Position numbers and translations under genes: made by a program
The notes under the pieces: model-generated
What the model saw: only the letters and a program-made list of their open reading frames with translations
What the model was told of the DNA's origin: nothing
Databases searched by the model: none
Assembly (NCBI RefSeq): GCF_048128805.1
Contig: NC_136004.1
Span: 16,616,185 to 16,680,184, forward strand
Direction: 5' to 3'
DNA: 64,000 nucleotides
Source: Centroberyx gerrardi
Lineage: Eukaryota > Chordata > Actinopteri > Beryciformes > Berycidae
Part shown: piece by piece, positions 42,601-54,400 of the stretch
How the letters are laid out: every line of letters begins with the position of its first letter
How positions within the stretch are numbered: position 1 is the first letter of the stretch

Positions 42601-44831
42601 AGAAGCTGAGTGAGAAGTGTGGAGACAAGCTGCTATTCTACCTCAGCAAGGCAGACGAGGCTGGGAAGGAAACAGACAGACAGGTGAGCTAACTTGATCT
42701 GTGAATCAGATCTAAAATCTCAAATATTGCCCGACTTTTTCTAATATTTAATTGATTGGATGGATGTTCAATGACATGTTTTCAGAGGTGAAGTTAGACC
42801 TGAAGAAATAACGAATGCGTTCTTTTGGGCAGAGGGTGATGATGCAGATAGTCCAGGAACTGTGTCGCCGTCCAGGCCTCAACAAATGTGGTTTTGAGAT
42901 GCCGACGATATACATCCCCAACCCGCAGAAGGTAAAGCTGTTTGCTTACTGTGCATCTTTGTGGTGGGCAGTTACTGAGGAATTTAGGAGTGGCAAGTAG
43001 AGTCAGATGATCACATCTGCAACACACGCTGCAGTTTCTAAACCATACGAGAGCTTTACTCACTTGATACTCAGGCAAACCATGCTGACCTCCACCTTTA
43101 TTTAGTCTGCTGCATTTATTTGGTCTGCCACATAGAGTGGCAAATAACAAAGTCATTCAAGTTAAAATCTACATGCATTTAGTTTTAACTTCTTATAACC
43201 ATTAGATGCTTTTCTTAAATCATGCATGCTTTCTTCTTCTCTAGGTTTTAAAGTCGTTCTGGTACTTCTCAGGAGAGTTTCAGGAGAGCTTTCCTTGTAA
43301 TAGATCTCAGGTGGAAGTGCATCTTGGGTCTGGATTTAAGGCTCTCTGCCATCCTTGATGTTGAACAGCCATCGATTACCCTGTAATGTAAATTCTCCAC
43401 TCCAGGTTACCTGGCGGCTGCTGATCGCTGGGAACAGGATGAATCATTTTGTAATATGATGACTGGGAGAGTTATAGACTCTCGGAGGGGAGCAGGGGTT
43501 GTAAACCATGGCCTTTGATCAGCCACCTTTGACAATGGCAGCCCCGGCCCTGAGTAATTGCCCCACCATCCTGTGATCAATGCCTGCAAGGCTGCGCTCC
43601 GCATGGTAGATTTGTGTATCCCTCCCACCACCAATTTATTTTCGCTGAGCGAGTGCAGCTTCACTTCCTGCTAAGTGCACACGCCTGTCAGTCAAAACAC
43701 TCTCAGGATTTGTCATGGAACTTTCCAGTCCTGCCGTCTCAGAGATACACGAGACGTTTGCAGGATTATTTCATCAAATAAACTATAGTCATTCCAATAT
43801 TTATGCGCATAATATGAACCTTTGCCCTGTTTAGCCGAGCCGCTGTGTGAACCAGATTGATGGAGTGTGTCAGACCATTGAGAAGACCATCAACCAGGCG
43901 GTTCAGAAGACCCTGGATCAGCTGGAGAAAGACTGTGACCTCATCTGCTCCACCATCAGCAGCAGACTAGCCCAGGACAGGTAGACCTCTTAACCTACAG
44001 CACAGCATGTATTATTGTGTTAGACTGTTTATTAAAGCTAATAACTGATAATGCTAAATGGTAAATGACAGTGAGGGTTCTGTTCATTACAATACAACTG
44101 ATATCTTTCAGGAAGTAAGCCATGCATGTACTGTATATGCACAGGAGATAAAGAAGCTATTATCAAATGTCATCCACTGCAGTAAATCCTTCCCATTGCT
44201 AGCGACATTAGCACCACCGTCCCTCCTGTGTGTCCATGCAGGGCCGACGTGAGCTACAACAAAAGCGTGCGTCTCCACTCCTTCCTGTGTGGGGCTCTGG
44301 GTGTCTTCCTTCCCGTCCTCTTCATCCTCAGCTTCGTAGTGAACACCTTCTCCTCAGCGGAGCTGGATGAGCTGCTGGGAGAGGGGCTGGCCAGGACCTT
44401 CTCCGTCTCCACAGTACGCATGTGACCCCCGAGTCCCCGCTCTCATTATTCACACGGAATCCTGTTTCATCGCCGTCAGCAGTTTGCAGCTGGCTGCCTA
44501 CACTTACTTTGCACTACATCCTGAAATTCTTTCAAGCAATATACATAATTACAATTCTGCAGTGAGTGGCAGCTGAGAGGGAAAAAATAACATATGGCAT
44601 GAAATATTGCTTCATTCCATAATGAGAGTTGACAGTATTTTGTACTTCCTCATTACTTGTTCTTTTGGTTTATTTGCTTCTCTGACTGCATATTCAATGC
44701 TTGTCTCAACAGGGAATAGTGGTGTATCTGTGGGACTGGATCCCAGAAGATGGACAAGTGGTGTTTGTGATAATTTTTGGTGCTTTTTGCTACCTCCTGC
44801 TGTTTCTAGCCAAATATTTTGCACGGTAAGC

Positions 44832-44888
<57 letters not shown>

Positions 44889-45077
44889 TTGGTCCATAAC
44901 CGAACCCCTAACACTAACCACTGATGCTAAACCTCACCCTAACCCTATTCATTGTATTCATAGCAACCAGAGAAATGTGCACATGCAGTAGAGTTTTTAC
45001 TGTTTCATGGGGTTTTATGTCCTCACAAGAATAGATGAAACATACTGTACACACACATACACCCTCTCTCTCTCCTA

Positions 45078-45128
<51 letters not shown>

Positions 45129-45461
45129 GAACGTTTATTTAAATTCTGAATGGCAGTTGTGATGTACTCCATCCTCAGCCAAGGGAATAAGACTCTGACG
45201 AAGAAGGAGAAGAGGAGTCTGGCAGAGTACAGCGATTATATCCAGGATGTCGTCAAAACCAAGAAGGTTAGATTGCTGTTTTTGGTTTTAAGTCACGTAT
45301 ACTAAGTTTTGTTTGGATAGTAGGTAAAGTACGTGAACATTTGTTTTCATTTGCCTAATCTGAAACATTAAAATTGTAAATCTAACATAATCCATTTATC
45401 TCAACAGGGTAAATTGTATGAATGGTATCTCCAGCAATGTGCAGCTGAATATGACTTCTAA
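35526..45461 (+). CDS. Uncharacterised EHD/dynamin-like GTPase with C-terminal two-TM anchor
   Basis: Twelve exons: 35526-35640, 36652-36763, 37918-38011, 38825-38879, 42273-42413, 42523-42683, 42833-42931, 43835-43980, 44242-44413, 44713-44825, 45179-45266, 45408-45461. The total is 1350 nt, or 449 codons, all GT-AG and in phase. Two ATGs are adjacent (35526, 35529). G1 is GNHSAGKS at residues 64-71, a G2 Thr lies in the ETQGFTFITSG region (91-100), G3 is DTPG at 150-153 (TFVDTPGLVDGD) and G4 is SKAD at 214-217. The layout, with WFGEQADLIFVFFDP after G3, resembles EHD-type members of the dynamin superfamily. A helical segment follows (260-310), then TM segments near 322-341 and 381-398 separated by an amphipathic loop, and a short basic/acidic tail ending AAEYDF. 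Neither an EH domain nor a PH domain is present. The expected role is nucleotide-dependent membrane remodelling at an internal membrane; this is inference. I cannot name a mammalian orthologue. Confidence 0.88.
36609..36644. repeat. (TG)n microsatellite abutting a 3' splice site of the GTPase gene
   Basis: Eighteen TG units end about six bases before the TTTCAG acceptor at 36646-36651 of coding exon 2. Confidence 0.9.
38418..38472. repeat. (AC)n microsatellite in GTPase intron 3
   Basis: A near-perfect AC run interrupted once by AGC. Confidence 0.9.
38880..42272. other. Large intron of the GTPase gene
   Basis: These 3.4 kb have no recognised exon or mobile element. They contain a G-rich tract at 40241-40272 with several G runs on the plus strand and a (TG)n run at 41549-41572. 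Confidence 0.6.
40241..40272 (+). repeat. G-rich tract with quadruplex potential
   Basis: Runs of G interrupted by single C bases on the GTPase sense strand form an obvious intramolecular quadruplex candidate within the large intron. Tract length may be unreliable in the assembly. Confidence 0.7.
44832..45124. repeat. Interspersed repeat tail flanked by (AC)n tracts
   Basis: AC runs at 44837-44886 and 45083-45124 enclose a segment with CCTAAC/CTAACC-rich text (44905-44945) and GTCCTCACAAGAATAGA (45019-45035). This arrangement recurs in fish genomes as a LINE/SINE-type 3' end. It sits in the intron before the last two GTPase exons. Confidence 0.5.
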
Positions 45462-47010
45462 ATCTGGGTAAGCTGATGAAAGTTTACATAAGTTGGCATT
45501 GCTAATTAGATTCAAGCCGTTTGTGAGAAGGGCTTGTCTGCTGCAGAATGTCATTTTGTATTTTTTAATGTGAGCAACAGGACTTTTCTAAACAGATGCT
45601 TATCCACCACATGATCAGGTTCTTCTGTTTTCTCAGTCAGACAGGTACGGGCTCAAATGTAATGGAGTTCATTGCCAACATTATCATCTCATAAGCAATC
45701 TAGTGATGAACAACTGAAAGTGCCTTTATCTTTCAATATAGGGGAAGCTGTGATTGTAATCATTTGACAAAAGCAAATTTCATAATGTGAATTCACTTTT
45801 TTCAGTGTTTGTACTACATTGTTGTTTATGCTAGAAACACTGAACTGTTTACATATAGACTACGTTTTCTTACTTCAAAAGTAACTTGTAACTGCCTACT
45901 GCCAGCAAAATGTTTTTATGATGTCCTCTGAAAGCCTGCTATTATTGTACTTAGTTGTGGTTTTCCTATCTATTGCACTGTCCTGAAGCTGTCATGTTAT
46001 CTTTACAAGATAGCAGAATGTGCTGTACTGTGTGTTTGTATTCTGATCTTTCAACATTAATAGCAATACTACGATAACCATTGCTGCGATAATAGCGGGG
46101 CATTACAGTTGGAAAATGGGAGGATTGTATTTTACCAGATGTTTTCTTAAATTCTGTAAGACCAGATGTTCTCAATGCCGTAATGGTCATAAGCTTTCTC
46201 CTGCCTCCAAAGACTCATTTTGACAATTAAGATGTTCAGTTGTCAGACATATTTCCAGATAGAGCGCTGTCGTGTTATATTGTTGAGGGAAAGTTCAGCA
46301 CAGGTGTAGAAGAATGGTTCAGATACCACAGCAGAACAGTAGATGAGAACTGTGTTTAAGTCTGTGAGCTGTGGAGTCTGTCAATGCAGTGGTGTGTGTT
46401 GTACCTCCTGGGTGTGTTTACTCCTGTTATTGAGCGCTCTTCCCTTTTGGGCAGCAGAGTATGTTGTCTTTGGATCAGTGTATCAACACAAATCTAACTC
46501 CATGTTTTATGACCATAGATACAATGCCATGTAATGCCTTCACTCCAGTGTTTGTAGATATATTTATTGGTCTTGAGAGGTGTTTTTGCAGTACTTTTTA
46601 CCCAAATAATGTAAAAAAAAAAAAAAAAAAAACCTCTTTGGGCTGTTTGCAATATTGGTGTGAATGCTGTGAGTTTGTATTGTGTGCACAGCATGTGTAA
46701 GAAAGCCTTCCAGGTATCCTCATGATTATTGGATTCTTTCTGTTACATGTACTATTTCAATGATAAGTTGGTGAAATCTGTCTGTGAATTTATCTTTTCT
46801 GTGTAACTTTTCCAAAAACTATTTTTTTGATTGTATGAATTCTAGAGCAGCCTCTCCCAACTGTCTAGAAACCTAGTAATCCTGACTCAAAGAATGATAA
46901 ACCTGCAAACTACGCTCTGTCACATCCTTTAAGATTATTAAATGTTTTCTAATGACTCAGGTATTTATTACTCTGTTTTTCCTGGTTAATAAAGTCATGA
47001 ATGTATGCAC
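45462..47010 (+). other. 3' UTR of the GTPase gene
   Basis: It follows the TAA at 45459-45461. There is a poly-A run at 46613-46632 and a poly(A) signal at 46988-46993. No other gene is recognised. Confidence 0.55.
46988..46993 (+). promoter_or_regulatory. Poly(A) signal AATAAA for the GTPase gene
   Basis: AATAAA lies in AT-rich context about 1.5 kb after the stop codon. Earlier weaker candidates exist, such as ATTAAA near 46937. Confidence 0.5.
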
Positions 47011-47095
47011 AAACAACAGATTGACGAATATGAATAATGAAAAATGTGCACTGTACACCAAACCCTTAAGCAGTGAATAGTTATTGTTGAAGACT

Positions 47096-47101
47096 TTTAT
47101 T
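47096..47101 (-). promoter_or_regulatory. Candidate poly(A) signal for aifm3
   Basis: TTTATT on the plus strand is AATAAA on the minus strand, 1.3 kb after the aifm3 stop. Its predicted cleavage near 47.08 kb faces the GTPase poly(A) site head-on. Confidence 0.4.
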
Positions 47102-47644
47102 TCAAAGTTTTAGTTATAAAAATACCATTCCAGGCTTCTCTGTAGGAAGAACAATGCTTTTTAAAATGTTGTGTTGACTTATACGTCAGGGCTCAAGTAT
47201 TTTGGGATCTTCAACATACCAAGATGAAATCTAACTTCTGCTATACCTCTAAGCACATTACAAGCATTTCTGAATGAAAATGAGAGAACCAGCGAAATTA
47301 CAATAACTGGTAAGAATATAAAGGCAACAAATGAATTTCTTTTTGCAAAAGGACCAACCCCAGTATCCCCAGGCCACAAACCTCAGTTCCCTGAGTTAGT
47401 AACAAAGAACGTCCCTATGGAGGTGACAGCTATCAAAAATAACCTTCAGCAACTATTGCATTCATCTTAAGGAGCAACGTCTATTAGTTAGAAAATACAT
47501 TAATCTATTGTGCAAGCACTAGTGTGTAATCAAAGTACAATTAGAATTTCATTTGTGCAATCTACTAGCAAGGCAACATAGGTCACCAATAAGAAGAGGT
47601 ATGTTGTAATCCTTAAAAGTGTCATTAATTAGAATTAAAGCTGC

Positions 47645-47684
<40 letters not shown>

Positions 47685-47705
47685 GTGTGTGTGTGTGTGT
47701 GCGTG
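47645..47705. repeat. (TG)n microsatellite
   Basis: An imperfect TG run of about 55 bp in the probable 3' UTR of aifm3. Confidence 0.85.
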
Positions 47706-48420
47706 CATGTCCGTGAATAGGTGAAGGTGCATTCAGGGTTCTGCTGCCAGTAATTATGCAGTTTTATCTTGTTGCAAATTTTAAGCTTAGTTTGCTGATG
47801 CTTCTAGTTTTTCTAGTTGGTAACAATCTCTATTTTGGGGCTTAGCAAACTTTCAAAGTCCTATTATTGTAAGTAATGCCATGCAGATCTACGGTCTGTT
47901 TTAGCCCATGTGAGCATACAACCAAATCTGTTATTTAAAACTTAGAAAAATTCAGTTCAGATTGTATGGTCTTATTTTGTTACAGTGCATTCAGGATTAT
48001 AGCTATATACAACGTTATTTGTACAAAAAAATGCCAATGCCCATCCCTGGCTTCTTATAAACAAAGTGTACAGGTAGATACATCATGCAGCAGCACAGAG
48101 GCTGAATCCAGTATTGCTTTGTTGTGAAACATGACAGCACTGTCACAAAAGACCTGCCAACACAGCGTTTAAATGTATTAAAACCGTGTATGGCTCATTT
48201 TGTCACCTTAAAGTGTCTCTCAGGAACAAAAGCAAGTTTCAGCCTTGTCCACAGGGAAGTGTGTCTCAAACAGATCCAGGACAGACGCGGTCCTCAGAGA
48301 ACGTCCCCAGTATGAGTGTGTCCAGACCAGGATAGCTGCTCAGTGTCTCAGCACCATAAGTGTCCATGTTGAAGTGTCCGGTGGACTTTGGGTCTGCCTT
48401 CGGGATCTTCAGGTGGATGC

Positions 48421-51400
48421 TCATTGAGAGCCTTTGTCAATCAACCAAGAGATATCTCCAGTCCTGCAACCCAGAGGGTGAAACGCCCATCAGACAGATG
48501 CATGAGCAGTTCAGACCGACATTAAATACATACAGTATTAATCAAGTCTTCAGACACAGGATTGGTAGCCACTGTGTGCTCAATACGGTTGAAATGGAAA
48601 ATGAGAAAAGCACATATTTTCGTACTTGCCAAGTCGTGCTAACATCCTTCATTTTGTGTGTGTGCGTTATTAGAAATGGAAGACATGAGAGACATGGAGA
48701 ACACTACAGTCAAACAAGCCCACTAAACATAGTGACAAATAGAAAAACTGTAACTGATAGCTCTCCCTGTGCATTCACAACATATTAAACAACAGTCAGG
48801 TAATGGTACTTGTACAGTAACATGACCATGTTATCTTATATGATTGACTAATTTACATAAATAATAGACAAGTTAATGTACAAATATGTATATGAAACTT
48901 GGTACTAGCTATGGCAATAATGTATTTATTAAATATGTAAAACAACAGAGTGTTATTGCTCTGTGAAGTGCAGTTACAATAAGCCAACTATAGTTTGACC
49001 TGTATAATACTTTCCATGTGATTAAAGTCACAAGGTGTATGACTCTTCGTGTTTCCTGTCAGGGTGATAACATTTGTCTTATGTTTTTTCTTCACTGTAA
49101 AACTTGAGAAATCTAAAGAACATAACAGCCATTGTAACCGTGACCAGATTTAAGACTTGGAAATACACTTACTCCACATCTCGCTTCTTAATCGTCTTTC
49201 CAGACCCTAAGACCTCTGCCACACGGGATACAATAGGATCATAGTTCATGCTGGCCACAGCAACCACCTCCTCACTCCTATAGATGGGGCAGATTAAGAC
49301 AAAGAAACTATAAAAACTATCATTAAATTAGGTGGAAAGAGTCACAATCAACCTAAGATCAAAATGAGCTCACAAATACAGTGTGACAGTAAACCAAATA
49401 TACCTCAACCTGAAATATTCTAGCTTATTCAATCATGACATGAACTGAAATCAACCAATCTTATACAAACTATATTTACCTGGTATAAAAGGCCACAAAT
49501 CTCAGTTCGTCCAGGTCTCCTTGTATGATGACATCATCGAACCCATCACCATAACCTTCACAATAAGAAATGACAACACTTTTACACATATTTTAATAAA
49601 CAGCAGAAAGAAGAACAATCCAAGTCAGGCTCAGTTCTAGATTCTAGGTCTTTGTTTCTGCAGCTAGATGGCAGTGTAGTAACTACCATCTTTACAGAAA
49701 CCCTCTAAAGAGCTGTGGCTTAGCTCTCTTTTACAATTCACAATGACACTCAAACTTCTGACCGTGACATTTCTTTTCCAGCATATCTACTTAATTAGGC
49801 CGACCAAATCTTAGGCTAGATAAACCAGACGCTCCCTGCATACCTTACCTGCATAGCGTATGCTCTTCCCAAACATGGCTGACCAGAAGTAAGGCACAGT
49901 TTTAACCTCAGTGGCTCTGCCCATCATGCTGAGAGCCGCCACTCTTCCTGTCAATTAGGTAAAAAAAAACCCAGAAAACAACATAGAAAGTGCTTTTCAC
50001 AAAACTGTCTTGAAGCATGAACACTTAAATCATCATCACACCACATCATAAAAGCCTGGGGAACACATTAAGTAGGAGATGAGAAACTGTTGGATGCTGA
50101 AGGAGCTGCAACACACTCACCATGCACATGAGCCATCTGCCAGTGAGGGATGTTCACCTTCTTATTGCTGCGCTGCAGGAAAGGAAATATCACCACGTCT
50201 CCTCCAGCAAAGACACCGTCCACATTTGTCTGCATCATCTGGGAGGAAAGTTGAAAACAATTAATGAACAGAAATTAAACGAAAAGGGATAAAACACAAC
50301 GTTTGTGAATGCTGTTGAATTAGCTCATCAGCTTGTGTGGTGTAGCAGGTTTTCCACAACACCTTGTTGACAGTGATGAAGCCCTTGGAGTCCATGTGAA
50401 CGCCACTCTGCTTCAGGAAGCCAGTTGCAGGAACAGAACCTGCAGGAAACACATGATAGGTTAAATATGGAGCTATACGTAGGAGCCACACCGATGAAAA
50501 TCACTAGCCGTTGTAATTCTTTGTCATTACAGATAGGGAGACAGTGGGGATAATGTATAAGGAGAAAGGTTTTATGTTCATGAGCTTCACCTGCTCCGAT
50601 GACACACACGTCTGCCCGTAGCACTTTTCCACTCTTCAGTACCACCTCTTTGAGCTGTGTGACAGAAAAACAAAACAGCCAGGTCTTGTACTAGATGTGT
50701 GTGTATCGCTAGATTGCTTTGATACTTCTGTTCGTTAAATGAGTTCATGAGTACAAAGTTTAGATTGTCCTCAAAGTTGCCACACACTCCAAATTCAGGT
50801 GTTTTTCCTGTCTTAATTTGTTTAATAGTCTTGTGTTTCCTGCCGGACTGTACTCCATCTGGATCCCTTGTCCACTGTAAACATGAGTTAGATAGAGCAA
50901 GAGCAAGATAGTCCTACTGAGCATCATGTCATGCTGTTTCTCTCACTTTCTGAATACCTGTCCATGATGGCCTATCATCTCCGACACCTCGTTCAGCATG
51001 TAGAACTTCACCCTGTTGGCCTCAAACAGCTGCAAAGACAAAACACACCACACAGGTAATTAGCAACAGCTTTAAACCCACAGTTTAAAGCACATAGCTG
51101 TAAGGGGGAGAATTTACCACATGTAGTTCCTTGCTGAATCTCCATGTGTCTGCATGATCAATCAGTGCTAATGAGAATTCCCTTTGTGGGTGCCGGTGTA
51201 TTGAGCAGAAGAACACGCTTTGCATTTTAACCAGTCGTGTTTTTTTCCAAAGAGAATGCTGATGATGGTATTTTAGAGGTGGTTCATGTTCTGAAAAGCT
51301 TGATTTCCCAGGGGTTTGTCCCTACCTTCATTATGGCTTTCCCTACTTTCTCCCCAAGAGCTGTTTTAAAGGGGACTGATTCGATCCCAATGATGGAGAC

Positions 51401-54400
51401 AGAGTGGGCCTTGTCGGTGAGAGCTGCAGCCACCTCCATACCTGGCAACGCAACAAAGAAACAGCATGTACATAATTATCGTCTATATAATTCAGAATGA
51501 TGTACGGTGTACCACTTTCATCCAGCACAAATGGGAAGAATTGATTCGTTAATGTGCCTTTTTCTCACCAACAAATGACGTTCCCACAATTACTGCGTTC
51601 TTGTTGTTGGCCAGCCTGGCTACGCTGTTCGCATCGTCAGGCGTCCTGAGGTGAAACACGTTCCTGACATCCTTGCCTTTGTAGTTCATTGGTTTGGGCC
51701 TTTCAAGCAGAAAACGGAAGCAATCAGATGTCAGTTTATTTATTCACCAACTCAATACCGACCACAAGAAGGAAAAATCCTCACTTGCTTCCTGTAGCAA
51801 TAAAGAGTTTCCTGTACTCCATCCTCAAGCCATCTTCAAAGGTCACAGACCGTGTTTTGACATCAATTGCCACAGCCTGAAACAAATATCCCAGAGTTAC
51901 ACAGGCATGCATCATACGGTAAAAGAAAATGTTCCCTCTACTAGTTGCTTTCTGAGACCAATTGTGGTACCAGGGCTTCAAATTAACCAGTTAAAAAGTA
52001 GATTTTCTTGCAAATTTGTAAATGGAAAGGTCGTTCTCACCTATATTAAATGAAATAACTAATAATAAAGAATGCTATATAATTATCAAACAAATATCAG
52101 TATCACTTCACAGTTTGGGTTGACCATCTCTCACCTCCTTCTCTGTGAGCAGTTCAATGTCGTGGCTCTGGAGGAAGTCCATGGAGCGCAGCCTCAGCTG
52201 CTCTGCTGTGCTTTCTAGGGACTGAGGGGCAGAGAGTTACAGTGCAGAGAACAGCTAAATAAATTCAATAAATCCAAAATCCAAAAACAATCTTCCCCAC
52301 AATTTTTGAACCCAACACAAACATTGTCCAGGAATGTTTTCTTAAGATTACAGCCTTCAGATCTTTGGATAATACTGAACTGCAACAAACCATAAAGGAT
52401 AGTTGACCCTGAAATCTGTGACTATGATTTATGATGATATTGGCATGGAGAACATTGTGGGGGGAAACAGTGTACAGTTAAATCAGTCAGTAAGTGAATA
52501 CCCAATTCCAATCAGTCACTTATAGTATGAAGTCAACATTCCTTACATATTATTATGAAAGTAAATAAACATCCAAAATTGCATAAAAAAGCATGCGACT
52601 ACCAAAGAGAACCAAAACACGGTCAAGGTTTTTCCATCTTTTCATTACAGACTGGAGTCTCATGCTTTCTGAATCAATTTTGGCCGTCGACTCATGTGCA
52701 AAACATTTCCTCCAGAGCTTTGTGGCTGTGAAGTGAAGCCATTCCCCGAAGAGCGCCTGTTTTAGCAGTGTTGACCAAAGCGGCGCCTCTGCAGTGTGTC
52801 ATGCAGCATTCCTGGTAAACTCAGTATGGTCTCGGTTTTGTGGCCAGGGTCTCTGTACAAACCTTACTCAGTTTAGGCCTGTCATATGGAGGATGCTTGT
52901 CCATGGTGCACATGACAATGCGATCGGTGAAGCCCTCCTGCCTCAGCGTCTCTGCGCACACCAGACCTGCTGGACCTGTCGACACAGTCCTGTTACATCC
53001 TGGACATAAACTAGCAACATATGTATCAAGTCAGAGGTCAGCAGTGAGAGAGCCTATTCAAACAGACTTGTATCCTTGTTCTTCTAGTAGTGGGAATGAA
53101 GGGAGAGGGAAAATGAGCCACTGACCTGAGCCGATGATGAGAACGTGGCTGAAGCCTGTGCTGGAGTTAATGACTGCTGAACATCGGGCCATGGGCTTTG
53201 ACCTTTTCTGTGACTGAAGAGCCTGGAAATGTTTGCAAGATCTCAGATCAATCAGGGCGTCTGTTTATTTGCCTGCATAAATTCTCCACGTTCCGTTTGT
53301 TTTCTTTACCTGCTTGTTTGCCCGAATGATCACCTTGTCCTTTTCAACTCTGACCTGGAGCAAACAGACATGAGCGATGTGTACACTTTTTGACGCTACT
53401 TAAGAGACATGATAAGGCAGGGAATGTGACAGAGATTTCACCAGCGGGGAAGGTCACCTGGAAGGTCGGCAGGCTGTCCAGCCCGGGGAAGTCCTCGATG
53501 TCTCCTGTTGCGATGTTGAAACACGCACCGTGCCAGGGACAGCGCACGTGGCCTTTTGACAAGACACCTGCAACGACAGAAATGACTCAATTGTTCAACT
53601 AAAATCAAATGGTATGTGTCTCATATATGAGTGCTCTATATCAGCGATTCTCAACCTTTTTCATATCAAGGACCTTAATTTAGACCCCCATTTGATGAGA
53701 TTTTGTCTAGGTATTTTTTTTGTCAGATATGATTTTGTCCAGAATTCCAAGACTATTTGCAGTTAAGGTAGAGAGATAACAGTGAAACTATGATCAAAAT
53801 AGTCATTCTTCTACATTCTCTAATTGCGTTAACTTAAATAATGATGATGTTTAAAAATGTATCAATTTGCTGGAGACCCCCTCGAATCTCCTCAAGGACC
53901 CCTGGTGGTTCGCGGACCCCACGCTGAGAACCACTGCTCTACATAATAGAAAATCATAGCTGAACATATTTGATTCACCTTTGACCAGGGGCGCACCATA
54001 GTGTGGACACTTGTGGCCCATGGCTGAGAACTCTCCATGTTCTTTGATCAGCAAAGCTCTGCCGCTTCCCAAGTCCACTTCTCGCATCCTGTCAAAAACA
54101 CACAAACAGGTGTGTGTGCACGCTGCAAAACTACAACCGAACACCCATCTGTGTGTGGATATATATGTGTGTGTATAAGAGATCCTGCTAGGTGTCTATG
54201 GGAGGAAATAGCTGTCTTTTTCATATTCTTACTGTCCATTTTCCAGATCTTTAACGTGACAGACGGAGGCCTCCACATAGTCCCGTGGCTTGTGGTAGAG
54301 GCGGAGGGGGGTGGAGTCCTCGTCGGAGCCGTGTCCCAGGGCCCCGTTGGGTCTGCAGTCGGCGAAGGGGCTCGCTTTGCCGTTAGGTGACAGCCCATCC

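Noticed and set aside
43245-43330. Possible extra GTPase exon after CTCTAG (frame starting VLKSFWYFSGEF)
   Set aside because: The neighbouring exons 42833-42931 and 43835-43980 already join in phase, and the segment has no clear in-phase donor.
44905-44945. Interstitial telomere repeat
   Set aside because: The CCTAAC units are few and degenerate, and they occur in a known style of interspersed-repeat tail between AC tracts.
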